NCBI GenBank assembly: GCA_025361425.1
Contig: JANYAH010000266.1
Coordinates: 1-36,575 of the forward strand
Reading direction: 5' to 3'
DNA: 36,575 nucleotides
From: Candidatus Solibacter sp.
Lineage (GTDB): Bacteria; Acidobacteriota; Terriglobia; Bryobacterales; Bryobacteraceae
Shown here: one piece after another, positions 1 through 8,383 of the stretch
Layout: every line of letters starts with the position of its first letter
How positions within the stretch are numbered: the stretch's first letter is position 1
The notes under the pieces: generated by a model
Told to the model about the DNA's origin: nothing
The model's input: the letters and a program-made list of their open reading frames with translations, nothing else
Database searches by the model: none
Position numbers and translations under genes: made by a program

Positions 1-2
1 CG

Positions 3-146
3 CCCTACGATGACACGAAGTACGAACTCGCCTTGAAAACCCGCAACGGGGCTCCGGCGCAGCCGAAAACATCGGGTCGTTTCGAGCTGCCGATCCGGTG
101 GACTTCCTGTGGAAGCTTTCAAAAACTCGCTCTGAAAAACGGATAA
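3..146 (+). CDS. C-terminal fragment of an unidentified protein
   Basis: An open frame enters from the left edge and stops at TAA 144-146, leaving 47 residues. The first half has the G/C-rich third positions usual in this window; the last part is more A-rich. It contains no motif I recognise, so no function is offered. It could be the true end of a gene or a frame that happens to be open, since the other two forward frames stop within the first 36 bases. The gene upstream in the genome would decide. Confidence 0.35.
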   Translation, partial: PYDDTKYELALKTRNGAPAQPKTSGRFELPIRWTSCGSFQKLALKNG

Positions 147-192
147 AAAACCAAAGAGACCCTTGACTAGACCCCTCAGATGTCTGGTCCGC

Positions 193-212
193 GCGGGACG
201 CCCCCGTCCCGC
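193..212. repeat. Perfect hairpin with GCGGGACG arms
   Basis: GCGGGACG (193-200), loop CCCC, CGTCCCGC (205-212): an exact 8-bp stem. No T-run follows on either strand, so it is not a textbook intrinsic terminator. Similar GGGAC/GTCCC arms recur at 10371-10393, which suggests a dispersed repeat type. Confidence 0.55.
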
Positions 213-297
213 AGCCGGAACAGCGGGATCGGTATCTTGCAGGGCGCGAGCAATCCGCCCCACGATTAATGCAAGTCCACAGAACCGGGAATAATAA

Positions 298-355
298 GGG
301 GCAGACGAAAGCGCCTGCCCTTGGGTACCAACGTGGGACAGACGCTTCGTCTGTC
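298..355. repeat. Two adjacent related hairpins (GCAGACG / GACAGACG type)
   Basis: GGGCAG (299-304) pairs with CTGCCC (315-320) around a loop containing ACGAAAGCGC. Seventeen bases later GACAGACG (337-344) pairs perfectly with CGTCTGTC (348-355) around CTT. The two units look like diverged copies of one element (core cAGACG-aa/ctt-CGTCTg). A related stem, AGACAGGC/GCCTGTCT, lies at 18078-18099. Confidence 0.5.
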
Positions 356-443
356 AGCCTGGCGATCTCAGCGAGTTTTTCACAGCTCCTGACCGTCCCC
401 GGCTCTGATCGGAGCCCAGCTCGTCAGGCAGCCGTTGCCACTT

Positions 444-2507
444 TCAGCGGACCGGCACCAGCCGTATGGCGCTACCGCCGCCCACCCCCAGCTTCAACTT
501 CAACACCGTCTGGGCATTCACGCGACGCTTTTCGAAAACCGAGTCTTTCGGCTCCGCCCCCGCGTTGGGTCCGTCGGCGTAGATCTCCGCATCGTAGGCC
601 CCGCTCCCTAGAAAGCTCAGCGGCACATCGAGCTCGCGCGCATCCCAGTCCGTGATGCTGCCGACGAACCATTCGGCGCCGCGGCGCCGCGCCATCGTGA
701 TGTACTTCGGCGGCACGCCGTTGAGCACGCGGGTCTCATCCCAGCTCGCCGGAACAGCCTTGAGGAACTCGGTTTCTTTCTGCCCATCGTAGGCATCTGG
801 CGAATCCGACACCATCTGCAACTCGCTTTCGAAGACCACAAACAACGCCGTGTGATGCGCGCGCGTGCCCATCACCATGGGCGCCCTGTTGCGGGGCACA
901 AAGTTCTCCCGCGTCACGTTGTCGAACCCGCCGGGCGTGTAGTCCATAGGCCCCGCCAGCATGCGGGTAAACGCGAGCATCACGTCGTGCGTGGGCGTAA
1001 CTCGCGCGCTCCACTTGTTGTACTCCGCGCCCATTACCCCCTCACGCGTCAACACGTTCGGGTAGGTGCGTCTCATCCCGTCCGGCTTGAACGCGCCGTG
1101 GAAGTCCAGCATAAGGTGGTGTTCGGCGGCTTTCTTGGCAGTTGTCCGGTACCAGTTCACCATCCATTGGTCCGTGCGGTCCATGAAGTCGATCTTCACG
1201 CCGGCGATGCCCCATTTTTCGAACTGCGCGAAAGCAGCGTCCATCTGGTCGTTCATCTCCCGGAAGTGGGCCCATAGCCAGAGCCGGACATTTTTTGACT
1301 TCGCATACTCCACCAGCATCGGGATATCGATGGCCGGGGTCGACTTGGTAAGGTCCGCGCGGCGCCGGGAAGGCCCTGCCGAACCGGGCAGCGCAGGCGA
1401 GCTGGCCGACCAGCCGGCATCAATCAGCATGTACTCGAATTTGTTGCGCGCCGAAAAGTCGATGTAATACTTCATGGTCTCGTTGTTCTTACCCGGCTTC
1501 GCAACGCCCTTGGCCTGGCTGCCGTTCCACCAGTCCCAGGGGGTCTTGCCAGCTTTGACCCAGGAAGTGTCTCCGATCGCGCTGGGCGGATTTAAATTGA
1601 CCACCATGTTCGATTCCACCAGCCGGCCCGGTTGGTCCGCGATCATCAACACGCGCCAGGCCGATCTCACCGGAGTTTGCGCGATCACCGACACCTGCAA
1701 CGCGTCCGCCTTAGGGTCGAAGGAGGGGGCGGTGTCCGCGGAGGTGTTCACGTCCTCAACGCGGGGCGCCAGCCGGGCCGCCAGCGTCCGGTCGCCCGAA
1801 GCGGTAACGAAGAGGTTCGAATAGTCCTCAATGTCGGCTTCCGTCAAACCCACCCAGGCGATTCCAGGCACTTGCACGAGAACCGGAAGGTTGACGAGGT
1901 ACTCGGGATGCAAGCCGCTGATCGCCAGTTGGTGATAATCATCTTCGTTGCTGGTCTGGAAGCCGCGCGAGATGAGAGAAAAAGTGTTGGCATCCTTCGC
2001 GAAACGGAACTGCGTGGACTCGTTCAGGATGCGCAGTTCCTTCACCGAAGGCTGCTCGGGCACGACGTAGCGGAACGCCACCCCGTCATCGTAAGCGCGC
2101 GCTTCCATCACCAGGCGCCGGCCGTTCGCCGCCGTCTCCACCGTCTGCACCGTGACACCGTTGTAGCGATTGCGTATCGGGTTCGCCTTGCCTTGCACCG
2201 ACGTCCAGGTCTGGTCCTGGCTGGATGCCTGCGACGACTCTATCCGGATCGCCGGCCCGAGCGCGGGCGAGCCCTCAATTGCGAGCCCGAGATTCGACCA
2301 CTCGAGCACCGGTTGACCGCGAAAAGCCACCCGATACGCCAGTTGCCCGCCTGCCGCCTGCACAGACTGACCACGCACCGTGGCGATTGAGATTTCAATG
2401 GCCCCGTCCGGCGATTTGAGGACCACCGGTCCTGTTTGCGCCGCGGCCGTAAACACGGCCACCAATACGAGCCCGAGAATTTTAAAAAGTTTTAGATTGG
2501 AAAGCAT
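444..2507 (-). CDS. Secreted glycoside hydrolase family 97 alpha-glycosidase
   Basis: This is a 687-residue GH97 enzyme (SusB/alpha-galactosidase family), which hydrolyses alpha-linked glucosides or galactosides outside the cytoplasm. I start at ATG 2507 rather than the longer frame (2579) because it gives a clean signal peptide (MLSNLKLFKILGLVL...AAAQ) and has AAGGA four bases upstream. After it come the N-terminal beta-sandwich (through about residue 300), the (beta/alpha)8 barrel (WWNG, LIDAGWS, GVKIDFMDR) and a C-terminal all-beta domain. D440 in KIDF and E495 in GAEYNKW are 55 residues apart, matching from memory the nucleophile/acid spacing of the retaining alpha-galactosidase-type members rather than the inverting, calcium-dependent SusB type. 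E489 is another candidate acid. It is divergent from the receptor at 2690, fitting a glycan-use unit. Family call firm; substrate uncertain. Confidence 0.9.
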   Translation of the reverse strand: MLSNLKLFKILGLVLVAVFTAAAQTGPVVLKSPDGAIEISIATVRGQSVQAAGGQLAYRVAFRGQPVLEWSNLGLAIEGSPALGPAIRIESSQASSQDQTWTSVQGKANPIRNRYNGVTVQTVETAANGRRLVMEARAYDDGVAFRYVVPEQPSVKELRILNESTQFRFAKDANTFSLISRGFQTSNEDDYHQLAISGLHPEYLVNLPVLVQVPGIAWVGLTEADIEDYSNLFVTASGDRTLAARLAPRVEDVNTSADTAPSFDPKADALQVSVIAQTPVRSAWRVLMIADQPGRLVESNMVVNLNPPSAIGDTSWVKAGKTPWDWWNGSQAKGVAKPGKNNETMKYYIDFSARNKFEYMLIDAGWSASSPALPGSAGPSRRRADLTKSTPAIDIPMLVEYAKSKNVRLWLWAHFREMNDQMDAAFAQFEKWGIAGVKIDFMDRTDQWMVNWYRTTAKKAAEHHLMLDFHGAFKPDGMRRTYPNVLTREGVMGAEYNKWSARVTPTHDVMLAFTRMLAGPMDYTPGGFDNVTRENFVPRNRAPMVMGTRAHHTALFVVFESELQMVSDSPDAYDGQKETEFLKAVPASWDETRVLNGVPPKYITMARRRGAEWFVGSITDWDARELDVPLSFLGSGAYDAEIYADGPNAGAEPKDSVFEKRRVNAQTVLKLKLGVGGGSAIRLVPVR

Positions 2508-2689
2508 GTTGTCCTTAAGGCTACTACAATGCTTTACACAAGTAACCGGAAACGGCGGTCCCGGAGACCGGCGCTGCACTCACGTTTTCCCCTTTATTGT
2601 TAAGAAGTTTCAATTTATTTTGAGTGTGGAACGTGACATCGGTGGGGGTAACATTCCGGCCGTGGCCTGCGCCTTCCAGTAAGCAACTC

Positions 2690-5600
2690 ATGGTACTCAA
2701 TCGAATCTACACTTATCTCGGGCGGCTCTTGGCTGTCTGGATTGCCGTCGCCGCCCTGATGGCCGCGGAGCACCACGGCACCATCAAATCCGGCGGACTC
2801 CCCGTCCCCGGCGCATCGGTTACCGCCACTAAAGGCGACAAGAAACTAGCCACCACCACCGATGAGAACGGCCGGTATGCGTTCGCCGACCTGGCCGACG
2901 GTGCGTGGATGATCGAGGTCGAGATGCTGGGCTTCGCGAAGCTCTCCAATGAGGTCGGGATCGCCTTCAACGCGCCCGCGCCGGAATGGAATCTCAAGTT
3001 CCTGTCGATGAGCGCCATCACCGCGGTTGCGCCGGCAACACCGGCTCCTGTCGCAACCCAAACGCCAACAGCAGCGGTAGCCGCGCCGAAACCGGCACCC
3101 AACGGCAGCGCCACACGCGGTCAACAGGCGAATGCCGGACTCGGCCAGAACGGCGCCAACGGGCGGCCTTCGCTCCTGCCAGCCAACGGCTTCCAACGCG
3201 TGGACGTGAACTCCTCGGGCGATCTGGCGCCGGCGCCGGAAACCGGAATGGCGGCCAGCGAGATGGCCGACTTGAGCAACAGCGCGGACCCCTCGTTGCT
3301 GGTCAGCGGCAGCGTCAGCCGCGGACTGGATATGCCGCAGGGGAACGATTGGTTCGGCGGCCCGGGCGGGCGAATGGACGGCACGGGCGGTGGCGCCGAA
3401 GGCATGAACGGCATGAACGGCGCGATGGGCATGAACGCCCCCGGCGGTGACGGCGCCGGCGCCGGCGGCCCCCAGATGGGCGGACGCGGTGGTCCGGCCG
3501 GCGGCCGTGGTGGTCCCGGCGGCGGGTTCGGTGGCGGCGGATTCGGCGGCCGTGGCGGTGGCGGTCCCGGCGGTGGACGCGGCGCCGATGGCGGCGGACG
3601 CGGCGGCCCCATGGGCCGCGCCGGCGTGACGTCATTCGGCAACGGGCGTAGGGACCGGCGCATGCAGTACAACGGCAACGCTGCCTTCACCCTGGACAAT
3701 TCCGCTCTGGACGCGCAAAGCTATTCCATCAACGGCCAGAATACCGCCAAGCCCGCCTATGCCAAAGGGCGCGGTAGCTTCATGTTCGGCGGACCTTTGA
3801 AGATCCCGAAATTGCTCGACGGACAGAAGGGCACCTTCACCCTCAACTACCAGTTGGCACGCTCGCGCAACGGCACCACGACCACGCAGACCATGCCCAC
3901 TCTGTTGGAACGTACGGGAGATTTTTCGCAGTCCGTTGGCGCGCAGGGTCCGGTGACCATTTTCGATCCCCTGACCGGCAGTCCGTTCCCCGGCAACATG
4001 ATCCCGGCCAACCGCATCAATCCGGTGTCGCTGGGCTTGCTCAAGTACTATCCGAACCCCAATGCCCCGGGCTATAAGCAGAATTATCAGGCGCCCATCA
4101 CGACGGTGAACAACAGCGACAACCTGAATTCGCGTCTCAACCAGACCATCTCCAAGAAGAACCGGTTAAGCGGAGGAATCGGCTACATGGGCAGCAATAA
4201 CACCACGCCCAACCTCTTCAATTTCGTGGACACCGGCACCGGGCGCAACATCACGGCGAACGTGAGTTGGGGCCACAACTTCACCTCTCGCGTAATCAAC
4301 AATCTGCGCTATAACTTCAGCCGCTCGCGCAGCCTCTCCTCGCCATTCTTCGCGAATAGGGAGAACGTGGCCGCGGCGCTTGGCATCACCGGTACCTCGC
4401 AGGCCCCTCAGAACTGGGGCCCGCCCAGCCTTTCCTTCACCAACTACGCCGGACTCAGCGACGGCGCCGCTTCGCTCACGCGCAACCAAACCAGCGGGGT
4501 CGGCGAGAGCCTTATCTGGGTCAAGGGCGTACACAACATGACTTTCGGCGTGGACTACCGCCGCCAGCAGATCAACCGTGCCAGCGACCCGAACGCGCGC
4601 GGCCAATTCACCTTTACCGGTGCCAGCACCGCCGACCTCGTCAACGGCATAGCCTCCACGGGAACGGGTTTCGATTTCGCCAGTTTCCTGATCGGCCGGC
4701 CCGACACCAGTTCCTTGCGCTATGGCAACAGCAACCTCTATTTCCGCACTGCCAATTACGACGTCTACATGACCGATGACTGGCGCTTGAGCCAGAAGTT
4801 CTCCCTCAACTTCGGCGTCCGCTGGGACTACGCAACCCCGATCACCGAGTTGTATAACCGGCTGGTGAATCTGGACGTGGCGCCGGGATATGCGGCTATC
4901 GCGCAAGTGCAGCCCGGACAATCCGGACCCTACTCGGGCGCGCTGCCAGCCTCGCTGGTCAAACCGGATAAAAACAATATCTCTCCGCGCATCGGTTTCG
5001 CCTGGCGGCCCATTCCCAAGAAGTCCATGGTGGTACGCGGCGGTTACGGCACCTATTACAACAGCTCGGTGTACAACACCATCGCCAACAATATGGCGCA
5101 GCAGCCGCCGTTTGCCCAGTCTTTCAATGTAGCCACTTCCTCGCTGCCGCTAAATGTGCCCTTGACCCAATACTTCTCCTATATTGCGGGACAGAATCAG
5201 CTCACCAACACCTACGCCATTGACCCCAACTATCGCATCGGCTACGCGCAGATGTGGCAGATCTCCGTACAGCAGGATTTGGGTCACTCGCTGGTCGGTA
5301 CCTTCACTTATAACGGCACCAAAGGTACGGGATTGGACCAGACCATCCTACCCAATTCAGCGCCTTCCGGTGCCAAGGCCAACGGACTCCCCTCCGGTTA
5401 TCTCTACGAGCAGTCCAATGGAAATTCCATTTACCATGGCGCCACCTTCCAATTGATGCGGCGCTTCCGCAACGGCGTCTCGGCCAACGCCAACTATACC
5501 TACTCCAAGGCCATCGACAACGCGGTGCAAGCGCAGAACTACCTCGATACCTCGGCCGAGCGCGCGCGTTCGAGCAGCAGCCGGCCACACGTATTGAACT

Positions 5601-6118
5601 TGAACTGGCAGTACAGCACGGCCGTGGGCCGGGGCGGCGGCATGCTGATCAACGGATGGAAGGGCGCCTTGCTGAAAGACTGGACGCTCACCAACTCCAT
5701 CGGCGTAGGCAGCGGAATGCCGTTGACGCCCACAGTGGGCGGCGTGCGCTCTACCACCACGGGTACCGGCATCACCGGCAGCCTGCGCGCCGACGCCACC
5801 GGGTTGCCGGTCAACGCCGCACTCGCGGGCCAGCCGTTCAACTACCTGGCCTTCGCCATTCCGGCGGCCGGCCAGTGGGGCAACGCCGGCCGCAATACCA
5901 TCACCGGGCCCATGCAATTTAGCCTGAATGGCGGTCTCAGCCGCACCTTCCGGCTGACCGAGCGCAGGAGCGTCGATCTGCGCTTCGACGCGGCCAACGC
6001 ACTCAACCATGTCACATTCCGCAGCTTCAACACCACCATCGGCAGCAACAACCTGGGGCTGCTTTCCAATCCGAGCAACATGCGCAGCTTGACGGCCACC
6101 CTGCGTTTCCGCTTCTAA
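2690..6118 (+). CDS. TonB-dependent receptor with carboxypeptidase-regulatory-like domain and Gly-rich linker
   Basis: An outer-membrane receptor of 1142 residues of the large acidobacterial Oar-like type. I start at ATG 2690, which gives a signal peptide (MVLNRIYTYLGRLL...ALMAAE); the longer frame to 2624 has no such peptide. A CarboxypepD_reg-like beta-sandwich follows (about residues 25-105, with GLPVPGASVTATKGD), then a Pro/Ala-rich stretch, a Gly/Arg/Met-rich stretch (about 219-317) and the barrel. The barrel segments QNTAKPAYAKGRGSF, FGGPLKIPKLLDG, ERTGDFSQS and FDPLTG are typical of this group. The last residues are LRFRF, a standard beta-signal with terminal Phe. The usual plug motifs (LPLNGRN, a plug strand before the barrel) are not visible where the Gly-rich region sits. 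Divergent from GH97 and 53 bp before the VWFA gene. Ligand unknown, possibly an oligosaccharide. Confidence 0.85.
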   Translation: MVLNRIYTYLGRLLAVWIAVAALMAAEHHGTIKSGGLPVPGASVTATKGDKKLATTTDENGRYAFADLADGAWMIEVEMLGFAKLSNEVGIAFNAPAPEWNLKFLSMSAITAVAPATPAPVATQTPTAAVAAPKPAPNGSATRGQQANAGLGQNGANGRPSLLPANGFQRVDVNSSGDLAPAPETGMAASEMADLSNSADPSLLVSGSVSRGLDMPQGNDWFGGPGGRMDGTGGGAEGMNGMNGAMGMNAPGGDGAGAGGPQMGGRGGPAGGRGGPGGGFGGGGFGGRGGGGPGGGRGADGGGRGGPMGRAGVTSFGNGRRDRRMQYNGNAAFTLDNSALDAQSYSINGQNTAKPAYAKGRGSFMFGGPLKIPKLLDGQKGTFTLNYQLARSRNGTTTTQTMPTLLERTGDFSQSVGAQGPVTIFDPLTGSPFPGNMIPANRINPVSLGLLKYYPNPNAPGYKQNYQAPITTVNNSDNLNSRLNQTISKKNRLSGGIGYMGSNNTTPNLFNFVDTGTGRNITANVSWGHNFTSRVINNLRYNFSRSRSLSSPFFANRENVAAALGITGTSQAPQNWGPPSLSFTNYAGLSDGAASLTRNQTSGVGESLIWVKGVHNMTFGVDYRRQQINRASDPNARGQFTFTGASTADLVNGIASTGTGFDFASFLIGRPDTSSLRYGNSNLYFRTANYDVYMTDDWRLSQKFSLNFGVRWDYATPITELYNRLVNLDVAPGYAAIAQVQPGQSGPYSGALPASLVKPDKNNISPRIGFAWRPIPKKSMVVRGGYGTYYNSSVYNTIANNMAQQPPFAQSFNVATSSLPLNVPLTQYFSYIAGQNQLTNTYAIDPNYRIGYAQMWQISVQQDLGHSLVGTFTYNGTKGTGLDQTILPNSAPSGAKANGLPSGYLYEQSNGNSIYHGATFQLMRRFRNGVSANANYTYSKAIDNAVQAQNYLDTSAERARSSSSRPHVLNLNWQYSTAVGRGGGMLINGWKGALLKDWTLTNSIGVGSGMPLTPTVGGVRSTTTGTGITGSLRADATGLPVNAALAGQPFNYLAFAIPAAGQWGNAGRNTITGPMQFSLNGGLSRTFRLTERRSVDLRFDAANALNHVTFRSFNTTIGSNNLGLLSNPSNMRSLTATLRFRF
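3346..3640 (+). repeat. Low-complexity GGC-rich tract coding Gly/Arg/Met-rich linker
   Basis: Within the receptor gene the DNA becomes a degenerate array of GGCGGN units coding FGG, RGG, GGP and MNG-type short repeats, about 98 residues. There is no exact period, so it looks like drifted slippage-prone sequence. It separates the regulatory-like domain from the barrel. Confidence 0.8.
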
Positions 6119-6171
6119 AGGCCGGGCGGGCCGCAACCCGCCCCCTGTGACCGAAGGAAAGAATCTAGATT

Positions 6172-8349
6172 ATGCGCGCGATTATCGCCACACTTTTGAG
6201 CGGGCTGCTGGTAGTTTCGGCGCAGCCTCCACAGACGCAACAAGCTACCCAACCGGCAGCGCCCGCCCCGCCCGCTTCGTCCAAGAGCATCGTCAAATTC
6301 GGCGCTACCACCCAGTTGGTGGTCGTCGATGTCACCGTCAACGACAAGAGCGGAAACCCCATCAAAGGTCTCAAGCCGGCCGATTTCAACATCACCGAAG
6401 ACGGCAAGAAACAGGACATCAAGATCTTCACCTATCAGGAACTGGAAGAGACCGCGACCGTTCCGGAACCGGTGCCCGCCAGACCGCCCACGCCCACGCC
6501 CAAGGCTCCGGACGCACCCCCAACCGTGGCTCTCCCGGTGGTGAAATCTGTCACCGCAAGCCAGATTGCGCCCGCCAAACCCGGCGAAGTGAAATATAAA
6601 GATCGGCGCCTGCTGGTGATGTTCTTCGACATGACGAGCATGCCGATTCAGGACCAGATCCGCGCGCAGACGGCGGCCCAGAAGTTCCTCAAGACCCAGA
6701 TGACGCCCTCGGACCTGATGGCCGTCATGACGTTTTCCAGCGACCTGAAGGTGCTGCAGGATTTCACCGACGATCGCGACGCCCTGGCCAAGGTGTTCAA
6801 GGGCCTGACCCTCGGCGAGGGCAGCGATCTCGCGGTGGACGGTTCCACCGGCGCCGATAACGAGGAAGACACCGGCGCGGCGTACACCGCCGACGATACC
6901 GAATTCAATATCTTCAATACGGACCGCAAACTCGCGGCGCTCGAATCGGCGGCGCGTATGCTCGGCGCACTTCCCGAAAAAAAGGCACTCGTCTATTTCG
7001 CCAGCGGCGTCAGCAAGACCGGCGTGGACAACGAAGCCCAATTGCGCGGGACCATCAACGCGGCCATCCGCAACAACGTCGCCTTCTTCCCCATCGACGC
7101 CCGCGGCCTGGTGGCCACGGCGCCTTTGGGCGACGCCACCAAGGCGTCAGCAGGCGGCGGCGGGATGTACTCCGGCAGTTCGGCGCGCTCGCAGCAATCC
7201 AGTTCCCAGAGGTCGCAGGACACGCTCTACACGCTGGCCGCGGACACTGGCGGCAAGGCGCTGCTGGACAACAACGATCTCGGATTGGGAATCGTGCAGG
7301 CGCAGAAGGAAATCTCCAGTTATTACATCCTGGGCTACTATAGCGCCAACGACAAGCTGGACGGCCATTACCGGCGCATTAAATTGCAGCCGGCCGCGCT
7401 ACTTCAGGCGAAAATCGGCAAGCTCGACTACCGGCAGGGCTACTTCGCCGGCAAGGAATTCGGCAAATTCAACTCTACGGACAAGGAACGCCAGTTGCAG
7501 GAAGCGCTCATGCTGGGCGACCCGATGACGGACCTTTCCGTGGCCCTCGAAGTGGACTACTTCCGGATGGCGCGCGACCGCTATTTCGTGCCCGTCACGG
7601 TGAAAATCCCAGGCTCCGAATTGGAACTGGCGCACGGTAAGGGCGTAGAGAGCACCAAGCTCGATTTCATCGGCGAAGTGCGCGATTCCAAGGGCGCGGT
7701 GCAAGGCAACGTCCGCGACTATCAAGAGATCAAGCTGAGGGGCGAAACCTTGGGCCAACTCTCCAAGCGCACACTGGCGTACGACACGGGCTTCACTCTG
7801 CCGCCGGGCAGCTACACCCTGAAATTCCTCACGCGCGAAAACGAAACCGGCAAGATGGGAACCTTTGAAACCAAGTTCGTGGTTCCGGATCTGACGACGC
7901 AGGTGAAGTATCTGCCCATTTCGAGCGTGGTGCTGAGCAATCAGCGGCAGAATCTCAGCACGGCGCTGGCGACGGCGGAGAAAGATAAAAAGCTGCTCGC
8001 CCAGAACCCGTTGGTGCAGGACAACCAGAAACTGGTGCCCAGCGTAACGCGCGTATTCAAGCAGGGACAGGAGATGTTCGTGTTCCTACAAGCCTACCAG
8101 CCCGACGCGCAGACCACGCAACCGCTGGTAGCCAGCGTGAGCTTCTATCGCGGCAAAGTGAAGGCCTTCGAAACCGCCCCGCTACAGATCACCGAAGGGC
8201 TGGACGCTAAGACCAAAGCCCTCCCCATACGCTTCAGCGTGCCGCTGGGTAAATTGCAGCCCGGCCGCTATACCTGCCAGGTAAGCGTGCTGGATCCCCA
8301 GGCACAGAAATTCGCCTTCTGGCGCGCCCCCATCGTCATGGTGCCGTAA
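6172..8349 (+). CDS. Acidobacteria-type VWFA-related secreted protein
   Basis: This 725-residue protein matches the VWFA-related acidobacterial family (the group described by TIGR03436). A signal peptide (MRAIIATLLSGLLVVSA) is followed by a Pro/Ala/Gln linker and then a beta-domain with VVVDVTVNDKSGNPIKGLKPADFNITEDGK, the family hallmark. The von Willebrand A domain runs from about residue 145 to 400. Where a canonical MIDAS has DxSxS, this protein has D153-M-T-S-M, so metal binding may be changed. The C-terminal half (400-725) is beta-rich with no motif I know. GAAGGAAAG lies about 12 bases before the ATG. The short spacing after the receptor gene suggests co-transcription, and the protein may work at the cell surface with that receptor. 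Family call firm; molecular role unknown. Confidence 0.85.
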   Translation: MRAIIATLLSGLLVVSAQPPQTQQATQPAAPAPPASSKSIVKFGATTQLVVVDVTVNDKSGNPIKGLKPADFNITEDGKKQDIKIFTYQELEETATVPEPVPARPPTPTPKAPDAPPTVALPVVKSVTASQIAPAKPGEVKYKDRRLLVMFFDMTSMPIQDQIRAQTAAQKFLKTQMTPSDLMAVMTFSSDLKVLQDFTDDRDALAKVFKGLTLGEGSDLAVDGSTGADNEEDTGAAYTADDTEFNIFNTDRKLAALESAARMLGALPEKKALVYFASGVSKTGVDNEAQLRGTINAAIRNNVAFFPIDARGLVATAPLGDATKASAGGGGMYSGSSARSQQSSSQRSQDTLYTLAADTGGKALLDNNDLGLGIVQAQKEISSYYILGYYSANDKLDGHYRRIKLQPAALLQAKIGKLDYRQGYFAGKEFGKFNSTDKERQLQEALMLGDPMTDLSVALEVDYFRMARDRYFVPVTVKIPGSELELAHGKGVESTKLDFIGEVRDSKGAVQGNVRDYQEIKLRGETLGQLSKRTLAYDTGFTLPPGSYTLKFLTRENETGKMGTFETKFVVPDLTTQVKYLPISSVVLSNQRQNLSTALATAEKDKKLLAQNPLVQDNQKLVPSVTRVFKQGQEMFVFLQAYQPDAQTTQPLVASVSFYRGKVKAFETAPLQITEGLDAKTKALPIRFSVPLGKLQPGRYTCQVSVLDPQAQKFAFWRAPIVMVP

Positions 8350-8383
8350 CATCTACTGAGAAAGGGATCTCTACCCGACGCAC

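Larger units (their letters stand above)
147..443. other. Intergenic spacer with hairpin repeats, no gene seen
   Basis: About 300 bases between the partial upstream frame and the convergent GH97 gene. A 128-codon plus-strand frame starts at 269 but runs into the antisense of the GH97 gene and has no family-like features, so I do not call it. The spacer holds three short inverted repeats (listed separately), which probably serve as terminators or are dispersed intergenic repeats. Confidence 0.6.

Noticed and set aside
269-655. A 128-codon plus-strand frame in the first spacer
   Set aside because: Pro/Arg/Ser-rich, runs into the antisense of GH97 and has no ribosome site.
3346-3640. Possible tandem-repeat or CRISPR-like array
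   Set aside because: Units are short GGN codon runs without fixed period or spacers; it is a coding Gly-rich tract.
6115-7041. A 308-codon minus-strand frame opposite the VWFA gene
   Set aside because: Low-complexity His/Gly/Arg translation; shadow of the VWFA reading frame.
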